Shown piece by piece: positions 57,426 through 64,000 of a DNA stretch of 64,000 nucleotides (position 1 is the stretch's first letter; each line of letters opens with the position of its first letter). The translations under genes were made by a program, and so were the position numbers. The stretch spans positions 1-64,000 of the forward strand of contig NZ_JBDOQU010000012.1 of the NCBI RefSeq assembly GCF_039839375.1, read 5' to 3'. Source of the stretch: JBDOQU01 sp039839375. Its GTDB lineage: Bacteria; Pseudomonadota; Alphaproteobacteria; DSM-16000; Inquilinaceae. The notes below the pieces were generated by a model. The model was not told the DNA's origin. It was given only the letters and a program-made list of their open reading frames with translations, and searched no databases.

Positions 57426-58864
57426 CCGCGCGCCTCCGTCAAGGCCACGCCCAGCCGCTCGGCAAGCTGCGCCGGCAGGGCGTTGGCCCATTGCGTGATG
57501 TTGCCGGCGCCCAGGCAGACGACCAGATCGCCCGGCTTCGCCGCTTCCTTGACGATGTCGGCCAGATGGTCGGGGCCGGGCAGGGGGATCGCCAGACGAT
57601 GGCCGTGGGTCCGCAGCCCCTCGACCAGCGCGTCGCGGCTCGCGCCCTCGATCGGCGCTTCGCCGGCGGCGTAGACATCGGCGACGATGACGGCGTCGGC
57701 GTCGTTGAAGCAGGTGCAGAATTCCTCGAACAGGCTTTGAAGCCGGCTGTAGCGGTGCGGCTGGACGATCGCGATCACCCGGCCACCCGCTTGAGAGACG
57801 GCGGCTCGCGCGGCGCTCAGCACGGCCGCGATCTCCACCGGGTGGTGGCCGTAATCGTCGATCACGGTGATGTCGTTGACCGTGCCGGTCTTGGTGAAGC
57901 GCCGCTTGACGCCGCCGAACGCGGCCAGCGTCTGGGCGATCTTCTCGTCCGACAGTTCCATCTCCGCGCCGATGGCGATGGCGGCCAGCGCGTTCTGGAC
58001 GTTGTGGTGGCCCAGCATCGGCAGGAACAGGTCCCGCAGCGTCCGGCGGCGGCCCGAGGCGCGGTCGGTCAGCACCACGTCGAAGCTGGACCCGCCGGAC
58101 GTGATGCGGACATTCATCGCCCGGACATCGGCCTGCGGGCTCATCCCATAGGTGACGACGCGCCGGTCCAGCACGCGCGGGATCATCGCCTGGACCTCCG
58201 CATGATCGATGCAGAGCGCGGCGAACCCGTAGAACGGGATGTTGGTCACGAACTGTTCGAAGGCGTGCCGGACGGCGTCGAAATCGCCGTAGAAATCCAG
58301 ATGCTCCGGATCGATGTTGGTGACGACCGCGATCGTCGCCGGCAGCCGAGTGAAGGTGCCGTCGCTCTCGTCGGCCTCCACCACCATCCATTCGCCCGCG
58401 CCCAGACGGGCGTTGGTGCCCAGCGCGTTGATGATGCCGCCATTGATGATGGTGGGGTCGAAGCCGGCGGCGTCGACCATGGTGGCGACCAGCGAGGTGG
58501 TGGTCGTCTTGCCATGGGTGCCGCCGATGGCGATCGACCATTTCAGCCGCATCAGCTCGCCCAGCATCTCCGCCCGGCGGACGACCGGAACCATGGAGGC
58601 GCGGGCTGCCTGAAGCTCCGGATTGTCGGGCTTGATGGCCGAGGAGACGACGATGACGGCGGCGTCGCCGATATTCTCCGCCGCATGGCCTATGGCGACC
58701 CGGACGCCCAGCGTGCGGAGGCGCTGGACGTTGGCGTTCTCCGCCACGTCCGATCCCTGCACGGAATAACCCAGATTGCACAGCACCTCCGCGATGCCGC
58801 TCATCCCGATGCCGCCGATGCCGACGAAATGGATGGTCCCGATGTCGAGGGGCATCTGTCTCAT
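57422..58864 (-). CDS. murC: UDP-N-acetylmuramate-L-alanine ligase
   Basis: The 480-residue Mur ligase adds the first amino acid, L-alanine. Features: N-terminal Rossmann region IHFVGIGGIGMSGIAEVL, ATP loop IAIGGTHGKTTTTSLVA, VVEADESDGTFTRLPATIAVVTNIDPEHLDFY with the carbamylated-Lys partner region, HNVQNALAAIAIG and DDYGHHPVEIAAVL. All three domains are present. The start at 58864 lies in an ATGA overlap with murG. Upstream codons in this frame are inside murG and are unlikely to be used. Confidence 0.96.
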   Translation of the reverse strand: MRQMPLDIGTIHFVGIGGIGMSGIAEVLCNLGYSVQGSDVAENANVQRLRTLGVRVAIGHAAENIGDAAVIVVSSAIKPDNPELQAARASMVPVVRRAEMLGELMRLKWSIAIGGTHGKTTTTSLVATMVDAAGFDPTIINGGIINALGTNARLGAGEWMVVEADESDGTFTRLPATIAVVTNIDPEHLDFYGDFDAVRHAFEQFVTNIPFYGFAALCIDHAEVQAMIPRVLDRRVVTYGMSPQADVRAMNVRITSGGSSFDVVLTDRASGRRRTLRDLFLPMLGHHNVQNALAAIAIGAEMELSDEKIAQTLAAFGGVKRRFTKTGTVNDITVIDDYGHHPVEIAAVLSAARAAVSQAGGRVIAIVQPHRYSRLQSLFEEFCTCFNDADAVIVADVYAAGEAPIEGASRDALVEGLRTHGHRLAIPLPGPDHLADIVKEAAKPGDLVVCLGAGNITQWANALPAQLAERLGVALTEARG

Positions 58865-60015
58865 TCGGCGGCCTCCCGATGGGCGTGGCCGCCATTGCCG
58901 TTGGTCGCCGCCCCGGCCAGCTTCAGCACGGCGTCGGCCAGCCGCGAGGCGGCGTCCAGCGCGCCGAAGCCGGCGGCGTTGGCGGCCGCCTGCGCCAGCC
59001 GGTCGGGCTGGTCGATCAGGTCGGCCATCTGGCGGGCCAGGCTTTCGGGGTCCAGGTCGGATTGCGGCACCAGCCAGCCGCCGCCGGCGGTGACGAAGCC
59101 GCGGGCGTTGGCGCTCTGATGATCGTCCATGGCGTGGGGGTAGGGCACCAGGATCGCCGGCCGGCCGACGGCCGCCAGCTCCGCGACGGTGGAGGCGCCG
59201 GACCGGCAGATGACCAGATGCGCGTCGGTCAGGCGGCGGGGCACGTCCTTGAAGAAGTCCGACAAATCGATCTCGATACCGGTTCCGGCATAGGCCTTCC
59301 GCGCCTTCTCCAGATCCTCCGGCCGGCATTGCTGGCTGACATGCAGCCGCGCCCGCAGGGTCGCCGGAAGGAGGGCCAGGGTGGCGGGCACGATCTCGCT
59401 GAAGATGCGCGCGCCCTGGCTGCCGCCGAGGATCAGCAGCCGCACCGGGTCGCTTCCGCGCGGCGTCCGGTAGGGCGCGCCTGCGACGGCGGCGATCGCG
59501 GGACGGACGGGATTGCCGGTGAGCGTGATCAGCGTCCGCTGCTCCGGCTTCAGCCCCACGATGCCGGGGAAGGAGGTGGCGATCAGCTTCGCCTTGCCCG
59601 ACAGCATCCGGTTCGCCCGGCCCAGCACGGCATTCTGCTCATGCAGCGCGACGGGCAGGCCCAGCCGGCCGGCGGCGAAGACGGTGGGGGCGGAGGGATA
59701 GCCGCCGAAGCCGACCACGGCATCGGCGTTCAGCCCGCGCAGGATGCCGCGCGCCTGGCCGTAGCCGATCAGAAGCTCCGTCGCGGTGCGGGCCTTGCCG
59801 ACAAACCCGCGTCCCATGGTCGCGGCGCGGATGCGGAAGGTCTCCACCTGCGCCAGCCGGTCGCCGAAGGTCTGGCCGCGCCGGTCGGTCACCAGAACGA
59901 CCCGATGGCCGCGATCCAGCAGTTCGCCCGCCAGCGCCTCGGCCGGGAACATGTGCCCGCCGGTGCCCCCGGCGGCCAGCACGATCGTCTTCCGGTCCAT
60001 CGCGGCGGCGGTCAT
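58861..60015 (-). CDS. murG: Lipid II synthase (UDP-GlcNAc transferase) MurG
   Basis: The 384-residue GT-B glycosyltransferase acts on the cytoplasmic face of the inner membrane, turning lipid I into lipid II. The N-domain has LAAGGTGGHMFPAEALAGEL, GRGFVGKARTATELLIGYGQA and FGGYPSAPTVFAAGRL-PVALHEQNAVLGRANRML. The C-domain shows LLILGGSQGARIFSEIVP and CRSGASTVAELAAVGRPAIL-PYPHAMDDHQSANAR. The C-terminal tail beyond residue 365 is Ala/Asn/Gly-rich and lacks motifs. The ATG at 60015 overlaps ftsW by four bases; a second ATG at 60000 is possible. Confidence 0.95.
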   Translation of the reverse strand: MTAAAMDRKTIVLAAGGTGGHMFPAEALAGELLDRGHRVVLVTDRRGQTFGDRLAQVETFRIRAATMGRGFVGKARTATELLIGYGQARGILRGLNADAVVGFGGYPSAPTVFAAGRLGLPVALHEQNAVLGRANRMLSGKAKLIATSFPGIVGLKPEQRTLITLTGNPVRPAIAAVAGAPYRTPRGSDPVRLLILGGSQGARIFSEIVPATLALLPATLRARLHVSQQCRPEDLEKARKAYAGTGIEIDLSDFFKDVPRRLTDAHLVICRSGASTVAELAAVGRPAILVPYPHAMDDHQSANARGFVTAGGGWLVPQSDLDPESLARQMADLIDQPDRLAQAAANAAGFGALDAASRLADAVLKLAGAATNGNGGHAHREAAE

Positions 60016-61136
60016 GGCGAGCCTCCCGCGCCGGGGCGTCGGCGCGTCAGGGCCAGCGTCATGCCCATGCCGAAGCCGATCGCGAGAAGGGAGGAGCCGC
60101 CATAGGAGACGAAGGGCAGAGTCATGCCCTTGGTGGGGATGAGATGCAGTGTGGAACCCATGTTGATCAGCGCCTGCAGGCCGAACTGGATCAGCAATCC
60201 GGCGGAGGCCAGGAGGACGAAAAGGTTGTTGTCGTCGCTGACGCGGACGAAGCCGCGCAGCACGATGAAGCCGAAAAGCGCGACGAGAATGAGGCACCAG
60301 AAGAGGCCGAATTCCTCTCCCGCCACGGCGAAGATGAAGTCCGCGTGGGCATCGGGAAGGTAGAGCTTCACCGTTCCCTCGCCGGGGCCGACGCCCCAGG
60401 CGCCGCCATTCATGAACGCCTCCAGCGACCGGTTGATCTGGTAGCTGTCGCCGCTGGACGGGTCGAGGAACCGGTCGATGCGGCTGGCGACGTGGGGAAA
60501 GGCGAAGTAGCTGCCGACCATGCCGCCGACCGCCAGGACGAACAGCACGATCACCAGCGCCATCGGCAGGCCGGCCAGGAAGAACTGGGTGCCCCAGACG
60601 GCGGTGATCACCACCGCCATGCCAAGATCCGGCTGCATCAGCATCAGCGTCACGATCACCGCGAAGATCGCGGTGCAGACGAGGTAGCCGGGGAAGCCGT
60701 CGCGCAGCTTCTGTTCGGCGAACAGCCAGGCGGCGATCACCGCGAAGGCCGGCTTCACGAATTCCGAAGGCTGCACGGAGATGCCGGGAAGCTGGACCCA
60801 GCGGGTTGCGCCCTTGATCTCCACACCCACGACCAGCGTCGCGGCGAGGCCAAGGATGCCGCCGACCAGCATCAGCGCCGACAGCCGCCGCACGCCGGTG
60901 GGGCTGAGCAGCGAGGTGATGAAGAGCACGCCCAGCGACAGCGTCAGATAGGTGATGTGCCGATAGACGAAGTGGAATTCGGCCAGGCCGATCCGTTCGG
61001 CCACCGGCGGGCTGGCGGCGGCGATCAGGATCGCGCCGAATCCGACCAGGAGGCCGAGCGCCGCCAGCGTCCAGCGGTCGACGGTCCACCACCAGCGGCC
61101 AAGGACGGAGGTATCGGTGCGGTCGAGCAGGACCAT
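60012..61136 (-). CDS. ftsW: FtsW, SEDS-family divisome glycosyltransferase
   Basis: The 374-residue protein with about ten membrane helices polymerises lipid II at the division site with FtsI. Motifs are GATRWVQLPGISVQPSEFVKPA, MLMQPDLGMAVVITAVWGTQFF, EGTVKLYLPDAHADFIFAVAGEEFGL and the final IPTKGMTLPFVSYGGSSLLA. It matches the SEDS fold also seen in RodA (3.8 kb); the dcw position identifies it as FtsW. Its start shares one base with the murD stop, and its stop overlaps murG. Confidence 0.96.
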   Translation of the reverse strand: MVLLDRTDTSVLGRWWWTVDRWTLAALGLLVGFGAILIAAASPPVAERIGLAEFHFVYRHITYLTLSLGVLFITSLLSPTGVRRLSALMLVGGILGLAATLVVGVEIKGATRWVQLPGISVQPSEFVKPAFAVIAAWLFAEQKLRDGFPGYLVCTAIFAVIVTLMLMQPDLGMAVVITAVWGTQFFLAGLPMALVIVLFVLAVGGMVGSYFAFPHVASRIDRFLDPSSGDSYQINRSLEAFMNGGAWGVGPGEGTVKLYLPDAHADFIFAVAGEEFGLFWCLILVALFGFIVLRGFVRVSDDNNLFVLLASAGLLIQFGLQALINMGSTLHLIPTKGMTLPFVSYGGSSLLAIGFGMGMTLALTRRRPGAGGSP

Positions 61137-62557
61137 CAGCGTCCTCCCCCCGCCAACGCGGTGCGGCCGCCCTCGGTCAGCCCGTTGACGGCGGTCGCGA
61201 AGGCGCGGCCCCGCTCCTCGAAATTCGCGAACTGGTCGAAGCTGGCGCAGGCCGGCGACAGCAGCACCACCGCGTTCCTCGCCCCGTCGCGGCGGGCGCG
61301 GGCGGCGGCGGCGCGGACGGCGGTCTCCAGATCGCCCGATATCTCGTGCGGAACCCGCGCGCCGAGATAGCCGGCGAACTTCTCCGCCCCCTCGCCGATC
61401 AGATAGGCGTGGGCGATGCGGTCGAGCCAGGGATCCAGCGCCTCCAGCCCGCCGGGCTTGGGCTTGCCGCCCGCGATCCAGTAGATGCGGTCGTAGCTGC
61501 CCAGCGCCTTGGCCGCCGCGTCGGCGTTGGTCGCCTTGCTGTCATTGACGAAGCGGACGCCGTCGATGGTCGCCACCAGCTCTTGCCGGTGGGCAAGGCC
61601 GGGGAAGGATTTCAGCGCCGCCGCGATCCGGTCGGCCGGCACGCCGACGGACCGGATGGCGGCGTAGGCGGCGGCTGCGTTCTGCCAGTTATGGGCGCCG
61701 GGAAGGGTGGGGATGGCGCGAAGGTCCGCGACCGGCGCGGCCTTGCCATCCAGATCGTCGATCAGCTTCCCGTCCACGGCATGGACGCCGCCCGGAACGG
61801 GGTGCTGGGAGGAGATCGCGATGGCGCGGCGGTTCGGCCGCTTCGCCAGCGTCTCATGAAGGCCGCGGCACCAATCGTCGTCGATTCCGATGATCGCCAC
61901 CGCGCCGGTCGGCTGGTGGGCGAACAGCTTCGCCTTCGCCGCCACGTAATCGTCCATCCCGGCATAGCGATCCAGATGGTCGGCCGTGACGTTCAGCAGC
62001 ACGCCGACGTCCCAGCGAACCGCGCTCACCGTCTCAAGCTGGTAGGAGGAAAGCTCCAGCACGTACCAACCTTCGGGACCCAGCGGCGCGAGCGCCAGGG
62101 CCGGTGTGCCCAGATTGCCGCCGACCTCCGCCCGGATTCCGGTTTCCTTCAGCAAATGGCCGATCAGGGCGGTGGTGGTCGACTTGCCGTTGGTGCCGGT
62201 GACGCCCAGCCAGTTTGCGCCGGCCTGGACCATGCCCAGCAGGTCGATGTCGTTGGCGACGACCGCGCCGCGCGCCAGGGCGGCCGCCACGGCGGGGTGC
62301 GGCGCGGGGTGGCGGCGCGGGATGCCGGGGCTCAGCACCAGCATGTCGGCGCGGGCGAAATCGTCGTTGGCCGGGTCGGCGGTGGGAATGCCGGCCGCTT
62401 CGGCCGCCGCGCGGGCCGGCGCGCCATCGTCCCAGGCGACGACGCGGACGCCGGACGCCTTCAGCGCCTTGGCCGCCGTCAGCCCGGACTTGCCGAGGCC
62501 GAGGATTGCGACGGTCCGGTCTTCCAGGAAGCTGAGATCGATGCCGGTCATGGTCAC
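61136..62557 (-). CDS. murD: UDP-N-acetylmuramoylalanine-D-glutamate ligase
   Basis: The 473-residue Mur ligase adds D-glutamate. It shows VAILGLGKSGLTAAKALKAS, WLGVTGTNGKSTTTALIGHLL, VLELSSYQLETV, NVTADHLDRYAGMDDYVAAKAKLF, GAHNWQNAAAAYAAI, HRQELVATIDGVRFVNDSKATNADAAAKAL, and LLSPACASFDQFANFEERG. The likely start is the GTG at 62557, which overlaps the mraY stop in a GTGA; an ATG two codons later (62551) would give the usual N-terminus as well. It is upstream of ftsW with a one-base overlap. Confidence 0.96.
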   Translation of the reverse strand: MTMTGIDLSFLEDRTVAILGLGKSGLTAAKALKASGVRVVAWDDGAPARAAAEAAGIPTADPANDDFARADMLVLSPGIPRRHPAPHPAVAAALARGAVVANDIDLLGMVQAGANWLGVTGTNGKSTTTALIGHLLKETGIRAEVGGNLGTPALALAPLGPEGWYVLELSSYQLETVSAVRWDVGVLLNVTADHLDRYAGMDDYVAAKAKLFAHQPTGAVAIIGIDDDWCRGLHETLAKRPNRRAIAISSQHPVPGGVHAVDGKLIDDLDGKAAPVADLRAIPTLPGAHNWQNAAAAYAAIRSVGVPADRIAAALKSFPGLAHRQELVATIDGVRFVNDSKATNADAAAKALGSYDRIYWIAGGKPKPGGLEALDPWLDRIAHAYLIGEGAEKFAGYLGARVPHEISGDLETAVRAAAARARRDGARNAVVLLSPACASFDQFANFEERGRAFATAVNGLTEGGRTALAGGGR

Positions 62558-63639
62558 CTCAGCTTCAGCGTGGACAGGCCGATCATCGCCAGCACGACGG
62601 CGATGATCCAGAAGCGGATGACGACGGTCGGTTCGGCCCAGCCCTTCTTTTCGAAATGATGGTGCAGCGGGGCCATGCGGAAGACGCGGCGGCCGGTCAT
62701 CCGGAAGCTGGCGACCTGGACGATCACCGACACCGTCTCCAGCACGAACAGGCCGCCGATGATGGCCAGCACCAGCTCATGCTTGGTCATCATGCTGATC
62801 GACCCCAGCGCGCCGCCCATGGACAGCGAGCCCGTGTCGCCCATGAAGACCATGGCCGGCGGCGCGTTGAACCAGAGGAAGCCGAGCCCGGCCCCGATCA
62901 GCGCGCCGCAGAAGACCGAAAGCTCACCCGACCCGATGACGAAATGGATCTGGAGGTATTCGGCGAAGATGGCGTTGCCGGCGAGGTAGGAGATGAGGCC
63001 GAAGCAGGCCGCCGCGATCATCACCGGCACGATGGCCAGCCCGTCCAGCCCGTCGGTCAGATTGACCGAGTTCGACGCGCCGACCATGACGAAGATTGCG
63101 AACGGCACGGCGAGGAAGCCGAGATTGATCAGCAGGTCCTTGAAGAAGGGGATCGCCAGGCCGGTATCGAGCGGGCTGGGGGTGATGGCGATGTACCAGG
63201 ATGCCGCGACGGCGCTGACCAGGATCTGGAAGGCCAGCTTGCCGCGTCCGGGCAGCCCCTTGGTGTTGCGCCGCGTCAGCTTCAGATAGTCGTCGCCGAA
63301 GCCGACCAGCCCGAAGCCCAGCGTCACCAAGAGGACGATCCAGACATACTGGTTGGAGAGGTCGGCCCAGAGGAGCGTGGAGACGATCATGGAGACCAGC
63401 ACCATCAGCCCGCCCATGGTCGGCGTACCCTTCTTGGCGAGATGGCTCTCCGGACCGTCCTCGCGGATCGGCTGACCGTCGCGCTGCTTGCGCTTCAGCC
63501 AGGCGATCAGGCGCGGGCCGATCACGAAGGCGACGATCAGCGCCGTCAGCAGCGCCCCGCCGGTCCTGAAGGTGATGTAGCGGAAGACGTTGAAGGCGAT
63601 GAATTCATCGGCCATGGGGGCGAGAAGGGCATACAGCAT
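62554..63639 (-). CDS. mraY: Phospho-N-acetylmuramoyl-pentapeptide transferase
   Basis: The 361-residue membrane enzyme makes lipid I from UDP-MurNAc-pentapeptide and undecaprenyl phosphate. About ten helices and the full set of catalytic loops are present: KKGTPTMGGLMVLVSMIVST, FGDDYLKLTRRNTKGLPGRGK with the two active-site Asp, NSVNLTDGLDGLAI, FLWFNAPPAMVFMGDTGSLS with the third Asp, and MAPLHHHFEKKGWAEPTVVIRFWII. Length matches the family (360). Five bases separate it from the end of murF. The stop overlaps murD. Confidence 0.97.
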   Translation of the reverse strand: MLYALLAPMADEFIAFNVFRYITFRTGGALLTALIVAFVIGPRLIAWLKRKQRDGQPIREDGPESHLAKKGTPTMGGLMVLVSMIVSTLLWADLSNQYVWIVLLVTLGFGLVGFGDDYLKLTRRNTKGLPGRGKLAFQILVSAVAASWYIAITPSPLDTGLAIPFFKDLLINLGFLAVPFAIFVMVGASNSVNLTDGLDGLAIVPVMIAAACFGLISYLAGNAIFAEYLQIHFVIGSGELSVFCGALIGAGLGFLWFNAPPAMVFMGDTGSLSMGGALGSISMMTKHELVLAIIGGLFVLETVSVIVQVASFRMTGRRVFRMAPLHHHFEKKGWAEPTVVIRFWIIAVVLAMIGLSTLKLR

Positions 63640-63644
63640 TTCGG

Positions 63645-64000
63645 TCAGGCCCCCGTCGCCGTGCGAAGGCCGTTTTGGGCGTCGCCGCCCGGCTCCAGCG
63701 CCTGGAGGGCAGCCACGATCGGCGCCATCCGGCTGCCCAGCGATCCCTTGACCATCACTACGTCGCCGTCGCGGACCGCGTCCGCCACCAGCGGGGCCAG
63801 GGCGGCGCTGTCCGGCGCGTAGCCGCCGCGCATGGCGGGGGGCAGGGTGTCGTAGAGGTTCGCCATCAGCGGTCCGCAGGCGAAGACGAGATCGACCTTA
63901 CGGGCGATCAGGTCCTCCCGCAGGCCGGCATGGAGGGCCGCCGCCTGTTCGCCCAGTTCCAGCATGTCGCCCAGCACCGCGACATGGCGGCCCTGGGGCC
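63645..64000 (-). CDS. murF: UDP-MurNAc-tripeptide-D-alanyl-D-alanine ligase, C-terminal part (cut by window edge)
   Basis: The visible 117 codons end at 63645 and run off the right edge. They correspond to the last domain of a Mur ligase: VLGDMLELGEQAAALHAGLR, FACGPLMANLYDTLPPAMRG and VMVKGSLGSRMAPIVAALQA, the standard MurF C-terminus. The position directly before mraY fits. The enzyme adds D-Ala-D-Ala, the product of ddl in the same cluster. The start codon and about three quarters of the gene are outside the window. Confidence 0.92.
   Translation of the reverse strand, partial: PQGRHVAVLGDMLELGEQAAALHAGLREDLIARKVDLVFACGPLMANLYDTLPPAMRGGYAPDSAALAPLVADAVRDGDVVMVKGSLGSRMAPIVAALQALEPGGDAQNGLRTATGA

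Noticed and set aside
56499..58895. A single very long murB frame extending through the murC region
   Set aside because: The extension is out-of-frame reading of murC, and the ATG at 57425 in the stop/start overlap gives the normal MurB length.

Overview
The window is high-GC, gene-dense DNA from a free-living Gram-negative bacterium, most likely an alphaproteobacterium. The grounds are the fused MrpA/MrpB antiporter subunit, an ArsR-methyltransferase regulator next to metF-metH, ExoD and DUF1127 proteins, an FtsZ with a long linker, and the gene order ligA-recN-bamD-lpxC-ftsZ-ftsA-ftsQ-ddl-murB-murC-murG-ftsW-murD-mraY-murF. The order within the class cannot be settled from the sequence. No rRNA, tRNA, CRISPR array or complete insertion sequence was found. 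The left edge holds the last codons of an IS110-type transposase.

Region by region. 0.2-12.3 kb: a PsiE-like membrane protein, oligoendopeptidase F, an ABC exporter membrane domain without an ATPase, RodA, ExoD, a CNNM/CorC-type transporter, a periplasmic sensor protein paired with a chemoreceptor, a PPK2 kinase and EttA. 12.3-12.9 kb: a block of palindromic repeats. 12.9-14.4 kb: MlaC and MlaA (outer-membrane lipid asymmetry), transcribed leftward. 14.4-20.1 kb: the sahR-like/metF/metH operon, with a perfect 18-bp palindrome in its promoter. 20.1-23.7 kb: small membrane proteins, a DMT exporter, an M15-type peptidase, a pentapeptide-repeat protein, a nested repeat insertion and an XRE regulator. 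23.7-29.7 kb: a complete seven-function Mrp/Pha cation/proton antiporter operon with overlapping genes. 29.8-36.1 kb: a mixed accessory stretch with a diguanylate cyclase, a P-loop kinase, a phosphoesterase, two GNAT enzymes, a GFA protein, an FMN reductase and a Phd/PIN toxin-antitoxin pair among repeats. 36.3-45.5 kb: UvrD helicase, a small lipoprotein, an ECF sigma/anti-sigma pair facing a DUF4168 gene, PrmA, a DUF1127 protein, aminopeptidase P and LD-carboxypeptidase. 45.5-64 kb: one long leftward block with DNA ligase, RecN, BamD, LpxC and the division/cell-wall (dcw) cluster, running off the right edge inside murF.

How the genes work together. The dcw block supplies the lipid II pathway (MurF, MraY, MurD, MurG, MurC, MurB, Ddl) and the divisome (FtsW, FtsQ, FtsA, FtsZ), with chains of 1-8 nt overlaps that imply translational coupling. 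LpxC and BamD add lipid A synthesis and outer-membrane protein assembly. LdcA (peptidoglycan recycling), RodA and the M15 peptidase, elsewhere in the window, act on the same wall. MetF and MetH regenerate methionine under an apparent S-adenosylhomocysteine-sensing repressor.

The least ordinary signals are non-coding: (i) a 138-bp MITE-like element with 18-bp inverted ends and a 9-bp target duplication, inserted inside another repeat; (ii) three 10-bp direct repeats in nearly identical form upstream of both uvrD and bamD; (iii) a family of paired palindromes whose stems vary by compensatory changes; (iv) palindromes in the sahR and XRE/mrp promoters.
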